DNA of 64,000 nucleotides from Arenibacter palladensis (GCF_900129275.1 NZ_FQUX01000006.1:1-64000), one strand, 5' to 3'; numbered from the stretch's first letter, positions 55,315 to 64,000 are shown. Numbers and translations: made by a program. Notes: generated by a model from the letters alone, not told the origin.

Positions 55315-56079
55315 ATGAACAGAATACATCAAAAATTACAAGAGGATAAAAAGATATTGTCCATTTATTTTACAGCGGGCTACCCTTCCTTAAACGATAC
55401 GGTAAAAATTATTCAAGATCTTGAAAAAAATGGTGTGGATATGATTGAGATAGGATTGCCGTTCAGCGATCCTTTGGCCGATGGCCCTACCATACAGGCC
55501 AGTTCTACCCAAGCCTTGAAGAATGGAATGACCACCTCGCTATTATTCCAGCAGTTAAAAGATATTCGCGAATCGGTTTCCATACCCTTGATCCTTATGG
55601 GATATTTCAATCCTGTTCTACAATATGGCGTAGAGGAATTTTGTAAAAAATGTCAGGAAATAGGAATAGACGGACTTATTTTACCCGATCTGCCATTGGA
55701 TGTATACCAAGAAGATTATGAAACAATCTTTAAAAAATATGGCCTTGTAAACGTTTTCTTGATAACCCCACAAACCAGCGACGCCCGTATCCGTCAAATC
55801 GATGCGGCCTCAGACGGATTTATCTATATGGTAAGTTCCGCAAGCGTTACCGGCTCCCAAGATGGTTTTGGAAATAATCAAGAAACCTACTTTGAGCGGA
55901 TTGCGGATATGAAATTGAAGAACCCACAGGTGGTCGGTTTTGGCATCAACAATTCAGAAACCTTTCTGCAAGCCACCAAACAAGCAAAGGGAGCCATTAT
56001 TGGATCGGCCTTTATTAAATTTCTAACACAACATGGTGTTGACAAAATTGGAGATTTCGTGAAGGGAATTCGAAAATAA
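55315..56079 (+). CDS. trpA: Tryptophan synthase alpha chain
   Basis: Of 254 residues. Splits indole-glycerol phosphate to indole and G3P, passing indole to TrpB. Catalytic E45 and D56 in MIEIGLPFSDPLADGP, then ILMGYFNPVLQYG, DGLILPDLPLD and SSASVTGSQDGF; the phosphate-binding GFGINNSE and IIGSAFIK are present. Last classical trp gene. A small membrane protein gene follows 9 bp later. Confidence 0.98.
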   Translation: MNRIHQKLQEDKKILSIYFTAGYPSLNDTVKIIQDLEKNGVDMIEIGLPFSDPLADGPTIQASSTQALKNGMTTSLLFQQLKDIRESVSIPLILMGYFNPVLQYGVEEFCKKCQEIGIDGLILPDLPLDVYQEDYETIFKKYGLVNVFLITPQTSDARIRQIDAASDGFIYMVSSASVTGSQDGFGNNQETYFERIADMKLKNPQVVGFGINNSETFLQATKQAKGAIIGSAFIKFLTQHGVDKIGDFVKGIRK

Positions 56080-56088
56080 ACTACAGCG

Positions 56089-56304
56089 ATGGACATTATA
56101 AATAATAGGAAAATAGTTCTGCTTTTGTGCCTTACCCTTGGTCTGGCGCCTTATTTTCCGGAACCCCATATCCTTGGTAAGGTAAAATGGATATTGGGCG
56201 GAGCTGCCGGAATGAAACCCATGGACTGGTTTGATGTGGTTCTACATGGATTTCCGCTTGTTTTGCTAATTAGGCTATTGGTCATAAAAGTCCTTAAAAA
56301 GTAA
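56089..56304 (+). CDS. Small membrane protein attached to the trp operon
   Basis: Of 71 residues with two hydrophobic segments (about 8-24 and 46-66) and a conserved-looking loop PYFPEPHILGKVKWILGGAAGMKPMDWFDVVLHG. Similar proteins occur in Bacteroidota, sometimes labelled RND transporter without good reason. It lies 9 bp after trpA on the same strand and ahead of the operon's terminator, so it is very likely cotranscribed with trp genes. Any role in tryptophan metabolism or transport is unproven. Confidence 0.75.
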   Translation: MDIINNRKIVLLLCLTLGLAPYFPEPHILGKVKWILGGAAGMKPMDWFDVVLHGFPLVLLIRLLVIKVLKK

Positions 56305-56318
56305 GTTTCTACCGCGTT

Positions 56319-56346
56319 TTGGATTCCTGCGCAGGCAGGAATCCAA
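56319..56346. repeat. REP-like palindrome
   Basis: TTGGATTCCTGC, loop GCAG, GCAGGAATCCAA: a perfect 12-bp stem. GGATTCCTGC-type palindromes of this form are scattered between genes in many Bacteroidota. It lies directly ahead of the operon's terminator hairpin. Confidence 0.75.
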
Positions 56347-56347
56347 T

Positions 56348-56382
56348 GGTCCAAAATTATTTTTGGACCTCTATTTTATTTA
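56348..56382 (+). terminator. Terminator of the trp operon
   Basis: GGTCCAAAA, loop TTAT, TTTTGGACC followed by TCTATTTTATTT. The 9-bp stem is perfect and the T-tail is interrupted. It is preceded within 2 bp by the REP-like palindrome. Confidence 0.75.
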
Positions 56383-56523
56383 ACCATAAAGCAGATTGTT
56401 AATCCAGATTTAACATCTACCTTTAATACTATATACAAATAATTATCCGCTCTTTGAATACCTTAAAAAAGTAATTGCCCCCTGAATAAGATGAATATCC
56501 AAATTGTCATTAATATAAATGTC

Positions 56524-56925
56524 ATGAGAAAAATTCGCTTACTTCTTGCATTACTACTTGTCAGTTCTATTTTAATAGGACAGACCAAAGAATTCTCCAA
56601 AGATTATTTTTTACAAAAAAGCAAAAAACAAAAGACCACAGCTTGGATATTGTTAGGAGGGGGAACGGCAATGGCTGTTGGAGGATTCGCTAAATTTGAT
56701 TCCAGCTGGGAAAGTGAATCCGCCAGTACCACCGACATAGCTGGCATTATCGGCACGGTCGGATTTTTGACCGGTTTAGCCAGTATTCCCTATTTTATCA
56801 GTGCCGGCAAAAACAAAAAGACAGCCATGTCCATTACATTTAATTATAAACCAATTTGTTTATCCAGTGATAACTTGGCCGCAACACAATCTTATCCAAC
56901 GATGTCCCTGAAAATTAAACTATGA
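56524..56925 (+). CDS. Small secreted or membrane protein of unknown function
   Basis: Of 133 residues from the ATG at 56524, which starts a normal signal peptide (MRKIRLLLALLLVSSILIGQ); an ATG at 56491 would add eleven residues ahead of it. After the signal come a charged stretch with KKQKTTAWILLGGGTAMAVGG, a second hydrophobic segment (GIIGTVGFLTGLASIPYFISAGKN) and a beta-like C-terminus ending in MSLKIKL. I do not recognise a named family. It may be an envelope protein with two hydrophobic glycine-rich hairpins. Likely monocistronic. Confidence 0.7.
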   Translation: MRKIRLLLALLLVSSILIGQTKEFSKDYFLQKSKKQKTTAWILLGGGTAMAVGGFAKFDSSWESESASTTDIAGIIGTVGFLTGLASIPYFISAGKNKKTAMSITFNYKPICLSSDNLAATQSYPTMSLKIKL

Positions 56926-57020
56926 GCCTTAACATTCCCTAACAAAGGTTTAATAGGGCTTTAACGGCATTTTAGAGATAGTTTTATTAAGTTGGAGTTG
57001 AACCTTAAAACTTAAACAGA

Positions 57021-57164
57021 ATGGGAATTATTAATGATAAGAGAAAGTTTAAAAGAAAAGTGGAACAATCCAATCCTACTAACCCTACCGGGAATACCAA
57101 TGTTGATACCAATAACTTTGACATTGAAAAGGATACCATAAAGGATCAGCAGAACAAGCATTAA
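57021..57164 (+). CDS. Possible 47-residue basic/polar protein
   Basis: ATG at 57021, MGIINDKRKFKRKVEQSNPT then an Asn/Thr/Asp-rich half ending KDQQNKH. No signal peptide or membrane segment, no known family. Codon use is ordinary for the window and the frame fits the gap between two genes, but there is no clear promoter or ribosome site. Confidence 0.4.
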   Translation: MGIINDKRKFKRKVEQSNPTNPTGNTNVDTNNFDIEKDTIKDQQNKH

Positions 57165-57209
57165 TAGCTGCTAAGTAATTCCACAAGTTGAACATATAAT
57201 GGAATTATT

Positions 57210-57917
57210 CTAAAAAAAATCTTTATACTGTAAAACCCTGAAATCGATCGTATTGAATTCAGGGTTTTCGTCTTTCATTTTTTTATATAATTTCAAGCTT
57301 CCTACTGCCCTGTTGGCCGCCCCTGAAGGTGCCGTTAAGGATACTGTTTTAATTACCCTCTTCTTGTTGACTTTTAGTTTTAACGGGGGTTTGGACGAAA
57401 TGTCCAATTTGGCAGATGGTAGAACGAACTGATGAATACGGGGTACCTCATTGGAAACCGATTCCAGGCTAATTGCTTGTTCCTTCAGATATTTTCTAAA
57501 AAAATACTCTGGACCATTTTTACTATTTCCGCCCGTAAACAATAAGGTATCCACTTTGGGATACTGTTCAATATATCCCAACATATCCCTCAATACAATA
57601 TTTTCCATCCCCAAATCCGAAGCATCTACCTTGGAACGTTGCGCACTTTGCACTATATCGCATATTCCTATTTTTCGCTCCTTAAGAAAATCCATGCGTT
57701 GCCTAATGGCTTTTTCTGTAGTTTCAAAATCTAAATCGAGTCCAAAAATTCGATCTAAAATCGGCCACAATTGGCCATCCCGGCTACCGTAACAAAAATT
57801 AACGTCCCCCTCCTTTAAATCACCTGTAGTAAATCTTGGCGGTGGCAAGGTTCCTACTATCAACTTGGTGACATCCTTGAATAAAAAGGGTTCATATGGA
57901 TGTGTATGCAAGAACAT
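57210..57917 (-). CDS. Uracil-DNA glycosylase-superfamily protein
   Basis: Of 235 residues from the ATG at 57917 (MFLHTHPYEPFLFKDVTKLIVGTLPPPRF). The upstream ATG at 57977 lies inside the pyc terminator and is rejected. UDG-fold marks: LIVGTLPPP near the N-terminus, FCYGSRDGQLWPIL, KIGICDIVQSAQRSKVDASD and LLFTGG. This group is annotated as uracil-DNA glycosylase family (some as mismatch-specific types); its substrate base has not been read from sequence. The classical UDG motif residues are only partly conserved, so activity on uracil is uncertain. Confidence 0.75.
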   Translation of the reverse strand: MFLHTHPYEPFLFKDVTKLIVGTLPPPRFTTGDLKEGDVNFCYGSRDGQLWPILDRIFGLDLDFETTEKAIRQRMDFLKERKIGICDIVQSAQRSKVDASDLGMENIVLRDMLGYIEQYPKVDTLLFTGGNSKNGPEYFFRKYLKEQAISLESVSNEVPRIHQFVLPSAKLDISSKPPLKLKVNKKRVIKTVSLTAPSGAANRAVGSLKLYKKMKDENPEFNTIDFRVLQYKDFF

Positions 57918-57969
57918 GTTGGACAATTTAATTAAGTTAAAGGGCTTAGCGACTACAAAGGTAAAAGGA

Positions 57970-58022
57970 TAAAACAAAAAGTTGCAGGGATAAGCCCAAG
58001 TATCGGCAAATTCCCTGCAACT
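57970..58022 (-). terminator. Terminator of pyc
   Basis: On minus AGTTGCAGGGA, 21-nt loop, TCCCTGCAACT followed by TTTTTGTTTT. The 11-bp stem is perfect. It starts 24 bp behind the pyc stop. Confidence 0.88.
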
Positions 58023-58046
58023 ACAATATTTATTACACTTAGTTTA

Positions 58047-61000
58047 TTATTTTAATACTAGCACCAGATCCTCGGAATTGACAAGGGAACCTCCGTTTAA
58101 TTGTACTATATCTACAACACCCTCTTCCGTTGCGGTTACCGTTGTTTCCATTTTCATGGCTTCAATAACAAATAAGGGCTGGTTCTTTTTCACTTCTTGG
58201 TTCTTTTTTACCAAAACACTGGACAACAATCCCTGCAATGGGGCACCTATCTGCTTAGGATTGGAAGCATCCGCCTTAACATTTTCAACCTTGTCCACCT
58301 TAACGGATTTATCCTTTATAATTACGTTTCGTAATTGTCCGTTTACCTTAAAGTATATGCTAACATTTCCAGCTTCATCGGGTTCCCCCTTAAGCATAAG
58401 TGAAACCAGAATATTTTTTCCCCTATCCAACTCTACAATGATCTCTTCCCCAATTTCCATCCCATAAAAGAAATTCTTGGTTGGGATATTCATAACATTG
58501 CCATATTTTACGTGGTGGTTATAGGCGTCCGTGAAAACCTTTGGATATAATTTATAGGAAAGGAAATCTGTTATAAGCAACTCACGCCCCATTCCCGAAC
58601 TGAATTTTCTTTTGAAGGCATTGAATTCCTTATCAAAATCTATAGGTTCCAAATGTGCATTGGGCCTATCCGTAAATGGTTTTTCATCCTTCAGAACAAT
58701 TTTCTGTAGTTTAGCGGGGAAGCCACCAACCGGTTGACCCAATTCCCCTTTAAAGAAGCCTATTACAGATTGGGGAAAGGAAATGCTATCACCCCTTTCC
58801 AAAACATCCTCTGCCGTAAGTCCGTTACTGATCATATATTGAGCCATATCCCCTACCACTTTGGAACTAGGAGTTACTTTTACAATATCGCCGAACAGTT
58901 TATTTACTTCACCGTACATCTTGGTGACCTCAGGAAATTTATCCTCCAATCCCAAAGCTATTGCCTGCCCTTTTAAGTTGGAATACTGTCCGCCCGGTAT
59001 TTCATGACTGTATACCTCCCCTGTACCCGACTTTAATCCGGACTCAAAAGTATAATAGTAATTACGGACGGTTTCCCAGTAATTGGAATACTCGGCCAAT
59101 TTATCGGTATTCATAATATTCTGGCGCTCGTTAAAACGCAACATCTCCACCACCGAATTGAAATTAGGCTGGGAAGTAAGCCCGGACAATCCGCCCAAGG
59201 CAACATCAACTACATCCACTCCGGCCTCTATAGCCTTTAGGTACATGGCCGATTGGGTAGAGGAGGTATCGTGGGTATGTAGATGTATAGGGATATTAAT
59301 TTCCGATTTTAAGGCGGAAATCAATTCATAAGCGGCATAGGGTTTTAATAAACCTGCCATATCCTTAACTCCCAAAATATGTGCGCCCGCGTTTTCTATG
59401 TCCTTGGCCAATTGCACATAATATTTTAAGTCGTACTTTGTTTTGGAAGGATCCAAAATGTCCCCTGTATAACAAATGGAGCCTTCGGCCAGACCCCCAG
59501 TTTTGGTACGTACATATTCAATACATGGAGCTAGGGATTTCATCCAGTTGAGCGAATCAAATATTCGAAATACATCCACTCCGGACTTATAGGATTCCTC
59601 TACAAACCGCTCTATTAAATTATCTGGGTAAGCAGTATACCCCACACCATTGGATCCCCTTATCAACATCTGCAATAATACGTTGGGCATAGCCTTACGC
59701 AATAGTTCCAAACGCTCCCAAGGGTTTTCCTGTAAAAATCTAAGGCAGACATCAAAGGTGGCGCCTCCCCAGACCTCCATACTAAAAATTTCAGGGTGGT
59801 TCTTGGCATAACCCTCGGCCACTTTCAACATATCCACTGTTCGCATACGCGTGGCCAACAAACTTTGATGGGCATCGCGCATGGTAGTATCTGTAAAATG
59901 GACCTTTTTTTCATTCTTTAGCCATTGTGAAAATTGTTCCGGACCCAATTCCGTTAAAAGATCCTTTGTACCCTTTGGATAACCTTCGAACTTAGCAAAA
60001 GAAGGAACTTTTGGTTTGGAAAAAATATGATCCTTATCCAATTTCTTCACATCGGGATTCCCGTTAACAATAACTTCCCCCAGAAACTCTACCAATTTAT
60101 TGGCACGGTTTCTTGGCTCCACGAACTTGAAGAGTTCTGGTTCATTCTTAATAAAATTCACGGTAACCTTGCCTTCCCTAAAAGTAGGATGCTTTAGGAT
60201 GTTGTCCAAAAATGCCATATTGGTCTTAACACCACGGATACGGAATTCCGCCAATGCCCTGCGCATTTTCCTGCAGGATCCGTCCAAAGTTCTGCTGATA
60301 GCAGACACCTTGACCAACATGGAATCGAAAAATGGCGATATGGCCACCCCCTGATAAATACTACCGGCGTCTAGCCTAATACCCAATCCGGAGGCACTCC
60401 TATAAGTAGTAACTACCCCATAATCGGGCTTAAAATCGTTTCCTGGATCCTCGGTGGTTATCCTACATTGCAGGGCATAGCCAGTAACTATCACGGAGGC
60501 TTGATCCTGAATCTTAATCTGTTTATCGGACAGTTTATACCCTCCTGCTATAAACAGTTGAGCCTTGACCAGATCAATATTCGTGATCATTTCGGTCACG
60601 GTATGCTCTACCTGGATCCTGGGGTTAACTTCTATGAAATATATACTTCCGTCATCATCTACCAAAAATTCTACCGTTCCAATATTGTTATAGTCTACGG
60701 CCTTGCAAATATCTATGGCGTACTTGTATAGGTTATCCTTGGTTTCCTGTGGAAGACCAATGGAGGGAGCAAACTCTATAACCTTCTGGTAACGTCGTTG
60801 CACGGAACAATCACGTTCATATAAGTGCACTATATTGCCATGGGTATCCGCAACGATCTGAATTTCTATATGTTTGGGGTTTTCCACAAATTTTTCAAGG
60901 AAAACTGTATCATCACCAAATGCGTTCAGGGATTCCCTCTTTGCCTCAGGAAACCCTTTTTTGAGTTCATCCTCCGTACGGATCACCCTCATTCCACGCC

Positions 61001-61499
61001 CGCCACCACCTGAAGCAGCTTTAAGCATTAAAGGATAACCAATATCCTTAGCTTCGGAAAGGGCAACATCTATATCGGTCAAGTCCTTATCACTACTTCT
61101 TATAATAGGTATATTATTGGCTACAGCAACGTCCTTTGCAGTAATCTTATCCCCTAAAGCCTTTAGTACCGATACCTTTGGACCTACGAAGATAATGCCG
61201 TTGTCGTCACATTTTTGTGCAAATTTGGCATTCTCGGATAGGAAACCATATCCAGGGTGTATGGCGTCCACATTATTGTCCTTAGCAACCTTGATAAGGG
61301 CATCCATATCCAAATAAGGCTTTAAGGGTTCATTGTCCTCCCCTATCTGATAACTTTCATCAGCCTTATAACGATGCAGGGAATAGCGGTCTTCATAGGT
61401 ATATACTCCTACCGTCTTAATTCCTATTTCTACACATGCCCTAAATATTCGAATGGCAATCTCACCCCTATTTGCTACTAATACCTTTTTTATTTTCAA
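58047..61499 (-). CDS. pyc: Pyruvate carboxylase
   Basis: Of 1150 residues, the single-chain form. Biotin carboxylase part (about 1-460; VANRGEIAIRIFRACVEIG, ASGGGGRGMRVI for ATP, HIEIQIVADTHGN, EVNPRIQVEHTVTE), carboxyltransferase barrel (about 530-810; HFTDTTMRDAHQSLLATRMRT, EVWGGATFD, IHLHTHDTS), and a biotin carrier domain at the end with EAMKMET, where K1116 carries biotin. Makes oxaloacetate from pyruvate and bicarbonate to refill the TCA cycle. Monocistronic with its own promoter and terminator. Confidence 0.98.
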   Translation of the reverse strand: MKIKKVLVANRGEIAIRIFRACVEIGIKTVGVYTYEDRYSLHRYKADESYQIGEDNEPLKPYLDMDALIKVAKDNNVDAIHPGYGFLSENAKFAQKCDDNGIIFVGPKVSVLKALGDKITAKDVAVANNIPIIRSSDKDLTDIDVALSEAKDIGYPLMLKAASGGGGRGMRVIRTEDELKKGFPEAKRESLNAFGDDTVFLEKFVENPKHIEIQIVADTHGNIVHLYERDCSVQRRYQKVIEFAPSIGLPQETKDNLYKYAIDICKAVDYNNIGTVEFLVDDDGSIYFIEVNPRIQVEHTVTEMITNIDLVKAQLFIAGGYKLSDKQIKIQDQASVIVTGYALQCRITTEDPGNDFKPDYGVVTTYRSASGLGIRLDAGSIYQGVAISPFFDSMLVKVSAISRTLDGSCRKMRRALAEFRIRGVKTNMAFLDNILKHPTFREGKVTVNFIKNEPELFKFVEPRNRANKLVEFLGEVIVNGNPDVKKLDKDHIFSKPKVPSFAKFEGYPKGTKDLLTELGPEQFSQWLKNEKKVHFTDTTMRDAHQSLLATRMRTVDMLKVAEGYAKNHPEIFSMEVWGGATFDVCLRFLQENPWERLELLRKAMPNVLLQMLIRGSNGVGYTAYPDNLIERFVEESYKSGVDVFRIFDSLNWMKSLAPCIEYVRTKTGGLAEGSICYTGDILDPSKTKYDLKYYVQLAKDIENAGAHILGVKDMAGLLKPYAAYELISALKSEINIPIHLHTHDTSSTQSAMYLKAIEAGVDVVDVALGGLSGLTSQPNFNSVVEMLRFNERQNIMNTDKLAEYSNYWETVRNYYYTFESGLKSGTGEVYSHEIPGGQYSNLKGQAIALGLEDKFPEVTKMYGEVNKLFGDIVKVTPSSKVVGDMAQYMISNGLTAEDVLERGDSISFPQSVIGFFKGELGQPVGGFPAKLQKIVLKDEKPFTDRPNAHLEPIDFDKEFNAFKRKFSSGMGRELLITDFLSYKLYPKVFTDAYNHHVKYGNVMNIPTKNFFYGMEIGEEIIVELDRGKNILVSLMLKGEPDEAGNVSIYFKVNGQLRNVIIKDKSVKVDKVENVKADASNPKQIGAPLQGLLSSVLVKKNQEVKKNQPLFVIEAMKMETTVTATEEGVVDIVQLNGGSLVNSEDLVLVLK

Positions 61500-61548
61500 C
61501 CTATTACGTTTTTAGAATTACTCAATTTAACATAATTTCACAATTCTA

Positions 61549-61579
61549 CAAACTTAGCATATTAGGGCTAGGAAGCCAA
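61549..61579 (-). promoter_or_regulatory. Promoter of pyc
   Basis: On minus TTG (61579-61577), 20-nt spacer, TAAGTTTG (61556-61549). The leader to the ATG at 61499 would be about 45 nt. Confidence 0.6.
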
Positions 61580-61706
61580 TATGTTAAAAGTATATCTTTT
61601 AAGAAATTTGTTACAAATCCAAATTATATGCCAAAAGTGTTTCTATATGAAACTTGCCATTAAGATATTAATACTTTAATTTTAAAGAAGATAAAATACA
61701 GACAAA

Positions 61707-61835
61707 ATGGGAAAAGGAGATAAAAAATCGAAAAGAGGCAAAATTATTAATGGCACCTATGGAACAAGGCGCAAAAGAAAAATTAAAAAAAGACCCACTG
61801 TAGAAGAAAAAATAAATCCCGGTAAGAAAAAATAA
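61707..61835 (+). CDS. Ribosomal protein bTHX
   Basis: Of 42 residues starting MGKGDKKSKRGKIINGTYGT and continuing with Arg/Lys-rich sequence to a KKK end. This is the THX family, a small basic protein in the head of the 30S subunit, known from Thermus and from Bacteroidota. Too short for common gene-size cut-offs, hence often missed. Divergent from pyc; no strong promoter box seen. Confidence 0.9.
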   Translation: MGKGDKKSKRGKIINGTYGTRRKRKIKKRPTVEEKINPGKKK

Positions 61836-61854
61836 GGGCAATGTCTATAAGAGC

Positions 61855-62217
61855 TTAGTCCACTATAAAATTAAGGACTACATCCCCCTCCTCGGGGATA
61901 CTTAAGCCATAGGTGTAAAATCCATTTTCCAAGGGTGTTTCACCTACAAAATCTATGGGCTGAAAAACGTAATTCTCCTCACCGACCATTATATTTATAT
62001 AGGCATAGGAATAAGCCGTTTCATATTCCAGATAACCGGAATATTCATCAGGACCTATATTCTCATGAATCATTTCATCACTGCCCACCTGCACGGTATC
62101 AAAGATAACATTGCTTTCATTTTTAATCCTGATATTCACCCCTTCCAGATTGTCATCCCTATCCGAACAACCAATAAACACAGCAGCAATCAAAAATAAT
62201 AAAGCGAATCGTTTCAT
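61855..62217 (-). CDS. Putative lipoprotein of unknown function
   Basis: Of 120 residues. Lipoprotein-type signal (MKRFALLFLIAAVFIGCSDRDD) with Cys17 as the likely lipidation site; Ser-Asp after it fits surface or outer-membrane lipoproteins of this phylum. The mature part is beta-rich (GVNIRIKNESNVIFDTVQVG, TAYSYAYINIMVGEENYVFQ, GFYTYGLSI). No family recognised. Convergent with bTHX and 60 bp behind yaaA on the same strand. Confidence 0.8.
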   Translation of the reverse strand: MKRFALLFLIAAVFIGCSDRDDNLEGVNIRIKNESNVIFDTVQVGSDEMIHENIGPDEYSGYLEYETAYSYAYINIMVGEENYVFQPIDFVGETPLENGFYTYGLSIPEEGDVVLNFIVD

Positions 62218-62277
62218 ATCAATCTCAATTAAGTAGTAGTACTTATTTGAAAATAACGCTTTTTTTTCTGAAATATT

Positions 62278-63039
62278 CTATCGGATAAACACGGGTTGAT
62301 TTTCCTTTAAGGTGTGTTCCTTACTGTACAGGTAGCCATCTCTGTCAAACCCCTTAACATCGTCCAAGGTTTTGGCATCGGTGTCCAAAATATAGCGCAC
62401 CATTGTTCCCCTAGCTTTTTTAGCGAAAAAGCTTATTATCTTTAAATTATCATTCTTCCAATCCTTGAATATTGGGGTAATTACAGGTACCTTAAGTTGC
62501 TTTTCATCTACTGCACTAAAATATTCATTGCTAGCCAGGTTAAGGAAAAGCTCATTGTCCTCCAATTCTGAATTTAAATAATCTGTGATCTGTTTTTTCC
62601 AGAACTCGTATAAATTCTTTTTGCGTCCTATCTTTAATTGTGTCCCCATTTCCAAACGATAGGGCTGCATTAGATCCAAAGGTTTTAAAACACCATATAA
62701 ACCGGACAATATCCTAAGTTTCTCCTGAAGACTTTCCAATTTATCCGTGGCCAGGGTATATGCGTCCAGACCTTGGTAAACATCCCCATTAAATGCATAG
62801 ATCGCCGGCCTGGCATTTGCTTCTGTAAAGGGTACCGCAAATTGCTGGTTCCTTTCCCAATTAAGTTCTGCAAGATTGGCAGAAATGCCCATTAACTCGG
62901 ATAAGGCCTTGGGCTTTTTCTTGGACAGAACCTTGTTCAACTGTTCCGCCTCTTTTATAAAATAGGGTTGTGAAAATTCCTTAGTAGGCAATTTACTTTC
63001 AAAATCCAAAGATTTTGCAGGTGATATTACTATTTTCAT
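62278..63039 (-). CDS. yaaA: Peroxide stress protein, YaaA/DUF328 family
   Basis: Of 253 residues from the ATG at 63039 ([20 protein letters not shown]), the standard start of the family; a longer frame to 63072 adds eleven unlike residues. Other marks are [67 protein letters not shown] and the C-terminal [13 protein letters not shown]. In E. coli YaaA lowers free intracellular iron during hydrogen peroxide stress. It lies between an rluD-like gene and a lipoprotein gene. Confidence 0.95.
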   Translation of the reverse strand: MKIVISPAKSLDFESKLPTKEFSQPYFIKEAEQLNKVLSKKKPKALSELMGISANLAELNWERNQQFAVPFTEANARPAIYAFNGDVYQGLDAYTLATDKLESLQEKLRILSGLYGVLKPLDLMQPYRLEMGTQLKIGRKKNLYEFWKKQITDYLNSELEDNELFLNLASNEYFSAVDEKQLKVPVITPIFKDWKNDNLKIISFFAKKARGTMVRYILDTDAKTLDDVKGFDRDGYLYSKEHTLKENQPVFIR

Positions 63040-63141
63040 ACTTGCTGGGATCTTTTTTAAGAATTGGATCAAAAATAATGTCTGAACATTAAATTACCTA
63101 AGCCTTTAAAATCTTGTTATCAATATCGGTATAAACGAAAC

Positions 63142-64000
63142 CTATTCAACTTGGCTATGTTTGGCGTATTGCTTCCATTTTTCGATGCAATTGGCCATGT
63201 CCTCAGGAATTTCGGAATCGAACCTCATAAATTTTCCGGAAACGGGGTGCACAAACCCCAAGGTCTTTGCATGTAGAGCCTGTCTAGGTAAGATTTTAAA
63301 GGCATTATCCACAAATTGCTTGTATTTGGTAAAAGTGGTCCCCTTTAATACTTTTTCCCCACCGTAGCGCTCATCGTTGAACAACGTATGGCCTATATGT
63401 TTTAAATGCACCCGTATCTGATGTGTCCTACCTGTTTCCAAAGTACAGGAAAGCATGGTTACATATCCGTATCGTTCCAGAACCTTATAATGGGTAACCG
63501 CTTCCTTGCCCTGCTCTCCTTCTGGAAAAACATGCATCTGCAATCGATTTTTAGGATTACGGCCTATGTGACCCTCAATGGTTCCTTCATCCTCTTCCAC
63601 ATTTCCCCAGACCAATGCTATATATTCCCGTTCGCTAGATTTTTCAAAAAACTGCTTGGCCAAATGCGTCATGGCAGCTTCAGTTTTTGCCACGACCAAT
63701 AGGCCAGAGGTATCCTTATCTATTCTATGCACCAATCCGGGACGTTCATCACTATTCTTTGGTAAATTGTCGAAATGATAGATCAGGGCATTGATCAAAG
63801 TTCCTGAATAATTTCCATGCCCGGGATGTACCACCATACCAGCTGGTTTGTTCACCACCAAAAGAACATCATCCTCATAGACGATATCCAAAGGTATATT
63901 CTCTGGTGTAAGTAAGTTTTCATGGGGCGGGTGCGCAAACATGACCCGGATATGGTCACCTGCCTTTACCTTGTAATTTTGTTTTACCGTAGCTCCGTTT
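63142..64000 (-). CDS. RluD/RluC-type pseudouridine synthase, 5' end outside window
   Basis: 286 codons visible. The frame stays open through the right edge and the part next to it (NYKVKAGDHIRV) is the end of an S4 RNA-binding domain, so the true start lies beyond 64000; the ATG at 63942 is internal. Catalytic motif VHRIDKDTSGLLV with the nucleophile Asp, then REYIALVWG, TLETGRTHQIRVHL and a C-terminal QALHAKTLGFVHPVSG. Isomerises uridines in 23S rRNA, probably at the RluD sites in helix 69, although RluC-type specificity cannot be ruled out. Confidence 0.95.
   Translation of the reverse strand, partial: NGATVKQNYKVKAGDHIRVMFAHPPHENLLTPENIPLDIVYEDDVLLVVNKPAGMVVHPGHGNYSGTLINALIYHFDNLPKNSDERPGLVHRIDKDTSGLLVVAKTEAAMTHLAKQFFEKSSEREYIALVWGNVEEDEGTIEGHIGRNPKNRLQMHVFPEGEQGKEAVTHYKVLERYGYVTMLSCTLETGRTHQIRVHLKHIGHTLFNDERYGGEKVLKGTTFTKYKQFVDNAFKILPRQALHAKTLGFVHPVSGKFMRFDSEIPEDMANCIEKWKQYAKHSQVE

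Noticed and set aside
63142-63942. Reading the pseudouridine synthase as a complete 266-residue gene from the ATG at 63942
   Set aside because: The frame continues to the window edge with recognisable S4-domain sequence, so the gene is cut by the edge.

Overview
The window looks like a chromosomal segment of a marine-type member of the Flavobacteriaceae (phylum Bacteroidota). The evidence is low GC, type IX secretion (T9SS) and gliding-associated proteins (PorP/SprF, an OmpA-tailed partner, a type B C-terminal domain), promoters of the TTTG-N18-21-TAnnTTTG type, general absence of Shine-Dalgarno sites with rpsU as the exception, and lineage-typical genes (DUF3467 next to rpoC, DUF2851, bTHX). 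The genus cannot be assigned from sequence reading alone.

Region 1 (1-21.8 kb, all minus strand) is a surface-protein locus. It starts with a classic T9SS cargo cassette: a 1479-residue repeat adhesin with a type B C-terminal domain, then PorP/SprF, then an OmpA-family protein. Four secreted proteins follow: a 555-residue Ig-like protein, two large paralogues (1777 and 1494 residues) built from Calx-beta, CUB, DUF3344-like, SdrD_B-like and beta-helix parts, and a repeat protein cut by the left window edge. The 555-, 1494- and 1777-residue proteins end in the same short C-terminal tail, which is neither a type A nor a type B T9SS domain as I know them.

Region 2 (22.4-39.6 kb) is core translation and transcription: prfC on plus, then on minus hpf and xerC, four tRNAs, tuf, tRNA-Trp, secE, nusG, rplK, rplA, rplJ, rplL, rpoB, rpoC and a DUF3467 gene. 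rpsU, further upstream, carries its own promoter and a perfect Shine-Dalgarno site.

Region 3 (39.7-47.1 kb, minus) is general metabolism and membrane function: acyl-CoA dehydrogenase, a ComEA-like helix-hairpin-helix protein, an unusual sodium:alanine symporter fused to SprB-like and lipoyl-like domains, a DUF2851/PspC/K+-channel operon and a rhodanese. A terminator behind the symporter looks copied from the start of the neighbouring coding sequence.

Region 4 (47.3-56.4 kb, plus) holds a MarR/nitroreductase/YceI operon and then a complete trpEGDCFBA operon. The trp operon is preceded by an apparently complete transcription attenuator: promoter, 18-residue leader peptide with three consecutive Trp codons, 1:2 stem, antiterminator and terminator. 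This is the clearest regulatory find in the window.

Region 5 (56.5-64 kb) has small unknown genes, a uracil-DNA-glycosylase-like gene, pyruvate carboxylase with its own promoter and terminator, the small ribosomal protein bTHX, a lipoprotein, yaaA and an RluD-type pseudouridine synthase cut by the right edge. No CRISPR array, prophage or intact insertion sequence was seen.
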